Of a stretch of DNA of 17,333 nucleotides, positions 13,104-17,333 are shown piece after piece. Source of the DNA: an uncultured Armatimonadota bacterium (GTDB lineage: Bacteria; Armatimonadota; Armatimonadia; Armatimonadales; Armatimonadaceae); the NCBI GenBank assembly GCA_903915615.1, contig CAIWTR010000303.1, positions 1 to 17,333 on the forward strand. The letters run 5' to 3'. The notes under the pieces were generated by a model. It worked only from the letters and a program-made list of their open reading frames with translations, was not told where the DNA came from and made no database searches. Every line of letters starts with the position of its first letter. Positions within the stretch are counted from its first letter, which is position 1. The position numbers and the translations under genes are program-made.

Positions 13104-14069
13104 ATGACACGAAGATTTGCTATTGTTGGACTGATGGCATCAGCTCTCCTGCTTCATGGCTGTGGCGGTGGAGTAATGCCATACCCTGGTACTGGTGGTA
13201 CCCGTGCTAAGGCTAAATCGATTGTAAAGTCGATGCTCGGCTCTGAGGGCCAGATGAGTGGCAATGCTCCTACACTCTCGATGAACGAAGGTGGGATGCC
13301 AGGCGGTGGTGCAAGCAATGTTGCCGCACCAAGACTTGACATGTACTTCCGGAACATCGGTGGTGCTGGTTTATCCGGTCGAACCAGACAGTTTCTGCCA
13401 CCTGATGATTACCACCCGTATTTTTACTTTGATGATTGGTTGCAGCTTTGGGTTGACGTAAAAACGACGCCAGATATGTATCGGCAGGACATGTATCTGG
13501 ATGAGGCAAAGACCGAACCAGCAGGGTATGCCGAATCGATCATGCCATCCGACTGGACCATTTTTCCGATTGTCTTTTCACACAGATATCGATTCGAAAA
13601 AGGTCCGCTTGCCGTGGCTTATGGAGACTGCATCACTGAATCCGAAGCGGATGGAACGTTTCGCTCAAAGTACGAAAGCATATCTGCAGATGGCACCGTT
13701 GACAAAGGATCAAGCACCTACGTAGCCGAGGGCGATTATACATATAGCTCAAGTACTACACTTGCTTCCGGAGCGTGGTCACGCTATTCGGGTACGTATC
13801 GGATGGATGGCTCTGGAAGTTCGCTGGTTGAATCCAGTGATGGCTACAAGTCCACCTTTATGTTCAACGCCGATGGTAGTGGCAATGCAAGAATTGAAGG
13901 CTCAGACCCATTGCTTCCAGCCCTCATCAAGTGGGATGCTGAAGGTAATGTTGAGATTCGCTACGCGGATGGCACCGTCGAGAAGTACAACCGCTGGAGT
14001 TGGTTTGGAGGCGGTTCATCAGACGATGGCTCTGGAACCGGCGAAGGGTCAACGACAGGAACCGGATAG
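13104..14069 (+). CDS. unrecognised lipoprotein
   Basis: The protein has 321 residues from the ATG at 13104; starting two codons earlier at 13098 is possible, but the ribosome binding site fits 13104 better. The N-terminus is MTRRFAIVGLMASALLLHGC, a clean lipoprotein signal with lipobox LHGC, so the mature protein is lipid-anchored to the envelope. After a Gly-rich linker there is an aromatic, acidic segment (DDYHPYFYFDDWLQLWVDV). The second half resembles repetitive beta-structure: ADGTVDK and ADGTVEK recur, with FNADGSGNARIEG and DGSGSSLVESSDG between them. The tail is Gly/Ser/Thr-rich low complexity. I recognise no family. It lies 38 bases after cimA with no visible terminator between them, and is followed by the hairpin at 14080-14107. 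Confidence 0.8.
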   Translation: MTRRFAIVGLMASALLLHGCGGGVMPYPGTGGTRAKAKSIVKSMLGSEGQMSGNAPTLSMNEGGMPGGGASNVAAPRLDMYFRNIGGAGLSGRTRQFLPPDDYHPYFYFDDWLQLWVDVKTTPDMYRQDMYLDEAKTEPAGYAESIMPSDWTIFPIVFSHRYRFEKGPLAVAYGDCITESEADGTFRSKYESISADGTVDKGSSTYVAEGDYTYSSSTTLASGAWSRYSGTYRMDGSGSSLVESSDGYKSTFMFNADGSGNARIEGSDPLLPALIKWDAEGNVEIRYADGTVEKYNRWSWFGGGSSDDGSGTGEGSTTGTG

Positions 14070-14079
14070 CAATGTGACC

Positions 14080-14107
14080 AATGGGGAGCCAAAGCTGGCT
14101 CCCCATT
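14080..14107. terminator. bidirectional hairpin between convergent genes
   Basis: AATGGGGAGCCA (14080-14091) pairs perfectly with TGGCTCCCCATT (14096-14107) around an AAGC loop, giving 12 bp rich in G and C. It sits in the 43-base gap between the lipoprotein stop and the minus-strand aldo/keto reductase stop. Neither side has a T-run, so classical intrinsic termination is uncertain; it may instead protect 3' ends. Confidence 0.65.
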
Positions 14108-14112
14108 CGCAA

Positions 14113-14976
14113 TTACACTGTCGAGAAGATTGGAGCCTGTTGCATGGCAACTTGCTTTAGCTCAGCGATTTCCGAATCTGTTATCAGCGTAAAGCGTTGA
14201 GCATAGGCCAATGCGCGGCGAAACAGTATTGGGTCACCGGGAGGGACTGCGGCGGTAACATCCTGCGACAATGTCCATCTTAGTGCGAGCTCTGAAAGCC
14301 GTTCATCTGCGATAGGTGAGTACCAGCAGTTTGGAAATCCTCGGTGTTCGCCATCTTTCCAATGGGTCATTGCCATAGCCTTTAGAGCCAGGCGGGATGC
14401 TCCCTTTGCAACACAGGCATCAATAATCTGCGGTCCAAAGTTTCCCGCGTACGTTGTAACGAAGTTGACCGGAAAAAGCGCGCTTACAAACGGAAACAGC
14501 TCCAATGCTCTTAGTGCTGCTTCCACAGAATGGGCGCTAAATCCAATATGTCGGATTTTTCCCTCTTGCTGCGCCTTGATGATCACTTCCATCGCACCAT
14601 CAGGGCCGAACGCACGATCCACTTCTTCCACGCTTGTGATTGCGTGTAGCTGATACAGGTCGATGTGGTCTGTTTGCAAATGCTTAAGGCTGCGATCAAG
14701 CTCAAGTCTTGCTCCATCAGCACCGCGTTCACCTGTCTTACAGGCAAGAAAGACCCGGTCACGTCTACCGACGAGGGCATCCCCAAAGCGAAGTTCTGTT
14801 TCTTGGTCAACACCGTAACTCGGTGCTACATCAGCGTAGTTGACTCCTGCATCCAGCGCCTCATCAAACAATCGGACAGATGCTGCTGCATCGTGGCCGA
14901 CAACAGTTACGCCGCCGATTCCAATAATGGACAGGGACTCTCCCGTATTACCAAATGGCCGATGAAGAATTGACAT
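14113..14976 (-). CDS. aldo/keto reductase family oxidoreductase
   Basis: The protein has 287 residues, NADPH-dependent, and normally reduces aldehydes or ketones. The TIM-barrel family signature is visible from the N-terminus (RPFGNTGESLSIIGIGG). The full catalytic tetrad can be assigned: Asp49 and Tyr54 in NYADVAPSYG, Lys80 in LACKTGE, and His111 in DLYQLHAI, preceded by the family-typical HIDLY. It resembles the YghZ/ferredoxin-like-lacking AKR group with a DALDAGVNYADVAPSYG block. The substrate is unknown. An AGGAAGT ribosome binding site lies at the end of the preceding glutamate dehydrogenase gene, only 12 bases upstream, so both are probably one minus-strand transcript. It converges on the lipoprotein gene. 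Confidence 0.9.
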   Translation of the reverse strand: MSILHRPFGNTGESLSIIGIGGVTVVGHDAAASVRLFDEALDAGVNYADVAPSYGVDQETELRFGDALVGRRDRVFLACKTGERGADGARLELDRSLKHLQTDHIDLYQLHAITSVEEVDRAFGPDGAMEVIIKAQQEGKIRHIGFSAHSVEAALRALELFPFVSALFPVNFVTTYAGNFGPQIIDACVAKGASRLALKAMAMTHWKDGEHRGFPNCWYSPIADERLSELALRWTLSQDVTAAVPPGDPILFRRALAYAQRFTLITDSEIAELKQVAMQQAPIFSTV

Positions 14977-14988
14977 ATTGATTACTTC

Positions 14989-16239
14989 CTATGGGTAAAT
15001 ACCCATTGATCTAATGGCATCGGCGACACGTCCGACACCCACTATGTAAGCGCCCATCCGAAGATCAACTTTATGGTGTTGAGCGGCGCGATGGACTTGT
15101 TGGTAGGCCCGAATCAGGATCTGCTCCAACCGGTTGTTGACTTCATTTTCGGTCCAAAAGAAGCTCTGTAATCCCTGAACCCACTCAAAGTAGCTGACTG
15201 TAACGCCTCCAGCGTTTGCTAAAACATCTGGGACGACTGTAACACCGTTACTTCGCAGGATGACATCCGCATCGGGGGTCGTTGGTCCATTAGCGCCTTC
15301 GACAACTACCTTTGCCTTGATCTGGTTTGCATTCTCAGCGGTAATGACATGTTGTAGCGCTGCCGGCACAACAACATCGACAGCCATCGTGAGGATTTCA
15401 TCTGCAGGAATGGGATCAGCACCCGGAAATCCAACAACGGTCCGGTGCTGACGAACGTAATCTTGGAGTGCAAGGATATCAATCCCGCCTTTGCGGTAAA
15501 TTGCGCCATTGACATCGGAGACTGCCTCGACCTTGGCACCACTTACATGGAACAGAACGGCTGCTGCTGAACCAACATTTCCATAACCTTGAATTGCAAT
15601 CGTTGACTCAGGGAGCTGCATGTTGAGTGAACGGAGGACCTCACGCGTGATTGTCACGACGCCGCGTCCTGTCGCCTCTACACGGCCTTCAGAACCTCCA
15701 ACACTGATTGGTTTACCAGTCACAACTGCGGGAACGGTCGTTCCTTTGAGTGATGAGTATGTATCGAGTATCCAGGCCATTGTCTGACCATTCGTACCCA
15801 TGTCAGGTGCCGGAATGTCCTTATCTGGTCCAAGGAGGATGGCGATTTCGGATGTGTAGCGACGTGTAAGGCGCTCAAGTTCTCCAATGTCGAGCTGTGA
15901 TGGATCGCAGACGACACCGCCTTTGGCACCACCAAAGGGGATGTTCACAACTGCGCACTTTATAGTCATCCAAAATGCCAGAGCACGAACTTCATCGATA
16001 TCGGTGTCAGGGTGGTAACGGATACCACCTTTTGCTGGTCCACGGGTCAAGTTGTGGTGGACCCGGTAACCAGTAAATGACTTGATCGCACCATCACGCA
16101 TTCGAACAGGGAAGTGGACCGTTAGCTCACGCTTTGGCATTTCAAGAACCGTGGTCACATCCGGTTCAAGTCCCATCAATGCGGCGACCGCATGAAGCTG
16201 CTCTTGCGCCATTGCAAACGCATTAAAACTTTGACTCAT
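14989..16239 (-). CDS. gdhA: glutamate dehydrogenase (Glu/Leu/Phe/Val dehydrogenase family)
   Basis: The protein has 416 residues, the normal length for the hexameric enzyme that interconverts glutamate with 2-oxoglutarate and ammonia using NAD(P). Visible motifs are the substrate-binding RGPAKGGIRYHP at 66-77 (Lys70), TIKCAVVNIPFGGAKGG at 92-108 (Lys94 and catalytic Lys106), PAPDMGTNG at 143-151 (Asp146), and the Rossmann dinucleotide loop GYGNVGSAAA at 218-227. NAGGVTVSYFEWVQ near residue 350 is also family-typical. Glutamate rather than leucine specificity is inferred from length and the strongly GDH-like N-terminal domain. No clear ribosome binding site precedes the ATG at 16239. It is divergent from the HDAC-like gene across 51 bases and heads a likely operon with the aldo/keto reductase. 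Confidence 0.93.
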   Translation of the reverse strand: MSQSFNAFAMAQEQLHAVAALMGLEPDVTTVLEMPKRELTVHFPVRMRDGAIKSFTGYRVHHNLTRGPAKGGIRYHPDTDIDEVRALAFWMTIKCAVVNIPFGGAKGGVVCDPSQLDIGELERLTRRYTSEIAILLGPDKDIPAPDMGTNGQTMAWILDTYSSLKGTTVPAVVTGKPISVGGSEGRVEATGRGVVTITREVLRSLNMQLPESTIAIQGYGNVGSAAAVLFHVSGAKVEAVSDVNGAIYRKGGIDILALQDYVRQHRTVVGFPGADPIPADEILTMAVDVVVPAALQHVITAENANQIKAKVVVEGANGPTTPDADVILRSNGVTVVPDVLANAGGVTVSYFEWVQGLQSFFWTENEVNNRLEQILIRAYQQVHRAAQHHKVDLRMGAYIVGVGRVADAIRSMGIYP

Positions 16240-16290
16240 GGTTGATTGTACTTTCGAACGTCAATCTGTGTTCCGGGTAGTATTACTCAT
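16240..16290. promoter_or_regulatory. divergent control region between gdhA and the deacetylase gene
   Basis: These 51 bases must hold at least part of the promoters for two divergent genes. I can see TTGATT at 16242-16247 on the plus strand and a TAATAC-like element on the minus strand, but no well-spaced -35/-10 pair in either direction, and no clear ribosome binding site for either gene. No operator could be identified. Confidence 0.4.
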
Positions 16291-17333
16291 ATGATGAAGA
16301 CTGCCTATATACATTCTGATTTGTATGCCAGTTATAATCTCGGCCCAAGGCATCCCCTTCAGCAATCAAGGTTGATCGACATTTGTGAAACGCTTCGTAA
16401 CCAAGGGGCGTTTAATGCGAATTTGGTGTTGATGGAGCCTTCTCCCTGCAGTGAATCCGATGTGCTTTCGGTCCACGACGCGGAATACATCCAGGTTGTC
16501 AAACGCGCATCCCTGGGTGAGACTGGAATTCCGTTATCTCGATACGGTCTTGGCCCGGGGGATACGCCGGCTTTTGCCGGGATGTGGGAGAATGGGCTCC
16601 TTTACTGTGGCGGCTCAATGCTCTGCGCCAGCCTTGTCACAGAAGGAACATTTAAAAGAGCCATCAGCTTTGCCGGAGGCTTACATCATGCACATTATGA
16701 TCACGCGAGCGGCTTCTGCATTCTGTCCGATATCGCCATTGCCATCAACACCCTCAAGGGCAACGGGTATAAACGCGTGCTGTATGTGGATATTGATGTC
16801 CATCATGGAGATGGCGTAGAGGCACTCTTTCGTTCCGATCCAAACGTCATGACGCTCAGCTTTCATGAAAGTGGGGCCTGGCTTTTCCCTGGTACGGGAA
16901 ATGTGCAGGACCGCGGATCCAAATCTGCCGAAGATGGTGTTTGGAATGTACCGTTCGCGCCTAACACCGGCGGGGATGTCTGGTGTAGTACTGTCTCAGA
17001 CGTCACGAGTCACCTGTTGGATCGGTTCTCGCCGGATACGATTGTGTTGCAGCTGGGTGCTGATGCGCTTGAAGAGGATCCGCTGGGTCATTTGGTGATG
17101 ACACGCTGGGAGTGGCTACAAACGGTTGATACGTTGCTCCGCTTGTTTGGAGACAAACCTGTCATCATTCTTGGTGGTGGTGGTTATTGCCGCGCGGCGG
17201 TCGTAGATGTTTGGTCACGTGTTGCATTACTGGCCGCTGGGCACCCTTGGCAAAATGGACTGGAATTCGGGCGATCGGTCTCAAGCACGGATGCACTGGA
17301 TTTCCACCGTTCCACGATGCTGTATTTGCAAGA
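16291..17333 (+). CDS. class I histone deacetylase / AcuC-like zinc deacetylase (3' end outside window)
   Basis: The frame is open from the ATG at 16291 to the window end, giving 347 complete codons and no stop; a second ATG at 16294 is also possible. It belongs to the arginase/deacetylase fold whose bacterial members (AcuC, HDLP, HDAH, acetylpolyamine amidohydrolases) remove acetyl groups from lysines or amines. The active site is complete: paired His132-His133 in GGLHHAHYDHASGF, zinc ligands Asp169 and His171 in DIDVHHGDG, third ligand Asp258 in LQLGAD, and transition-state Tyr299 in GGGGY. The spacing is very close to the HDLP enzyme of Aquifex, so it should be active. It starts divergently from gdhA. 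AcuC would fit acetyl-CoA synthetase control, but no acs gene is in view. Confidence 0.92.
   Translation, partial: MMKTAYIHSDLYASYNLGPRHPLQQSRLIDICETLRNQGAFNANLVLMEPSPCSESDVLSVHDAEYIQVVKRASLGETGIPLSRYGLGPGDTPAFAGMWENGLLYCGGSMLCASLVTEGTFKRAISFAGGLHHAHYDHASGFCILSDIAIAINTLKGNGYKRVLYVDIDVHHGDGVEALFRSDPNVMTLSFHESGAWLFPGTGNVQDRGSKSAEDGVWNVPFAPNTGGDVWCSTVSDVTSHLLDRFSPDTIVLQLGADALEEDPLGHLVMTRWEWLQTVDTLLRLFGDKPVIILGGGGYCRAAVVDVWSRVALLAAGHPWQNGLEFGRSVSSTDALDFHRSTMLYLQ

Noticed and set aside
1..17333. CRISPR arrays, insertion sequences, phage or plasmid genes
   Set aside because: No spaced direct repeats, transposase or integrase motifs, or terminal inverted repeats were found; apart from the orphan-looking riboswitch, gene content is chromosomal and housekeeping in type.

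Overview
The window reads as ordinary chromosomal DNA of a diderm bacterium with mid-range base composition. An Omp85/BamA-like outer-membrane protein, two lipoproteins, Sec and Tat export components, a twitching ATPase (PilT) and a prepilin-type protein with a DUF1559-like layout point to a Gram-negative-type envelope. That prepilin type is abundant in Armatimonadota (Fimbriimonas and relatives) and in Planctomycetota. I favour Armatimonadota, but this is inference from gene content only.

Layout. Positions 1-4934 (+) form a tight, possibly co-transcribed run: the 3' part of a DNA photolyase, an unrecognised signal-peptide/membrane-anchored protein that overlaps it, pilT, an M20-type amidohydrolase and a Cys-type sulfatase. 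Positions 4935-5405 hold no intact gene but contain what may be a frameshifted small gene. Positions 5406-8079 (+) are the most unusual part. A textbook TPP (thiamine pyrophosphate) riboswitch aptamer and a plausible translational expression platform lie immediately ahead of a prepilin-like gene. That gene is followed 18 bases later by a lipoprotein fusing a NodB polysaccharide deacetylase to an NAGPA-type phosphodiester glycosidase domain. No thiamine gene is visible. The 3' end of the fusion gene encodes an Arg-rich tail that is also the intrinsic terminator of a tRNA-Leu(CAG) gene on the opposite strand.

Positions 8268-10930 (+) are an envelope-export cluster: a TatA/B-like protein with a long acidic tail, a classical TatA, SecG, a strong intrinsic terminator, and a BamA-like outer-membrane protein whose start codon lies only 13 bases beyond the terminator. 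Positions 10931-14069 (+) encode a GNAT acetyltransferase, citramalate synthase (isoleucine pathway) and an unrecognised lipoprotein. A perfect 12-bp hairpin separates these from a convergent minus-strand pair, glutamate dehydrogenase and an aldo/keto reductase (16239 to 14113). Divergent from that pair, a class I HDAC/AcuC-like deacetylase starts at 16291 and runs off the window end.

No CRISPR array, insertion sequence, integrase or rRNA was seen. The best candidates for something undescribed are thiamine-responsive control of a pilin-like/cell-surface glycan operon, the coding-sequence-embedded antisense tRNA terminator, and the terminator placed immediately before the bamA-like gene.
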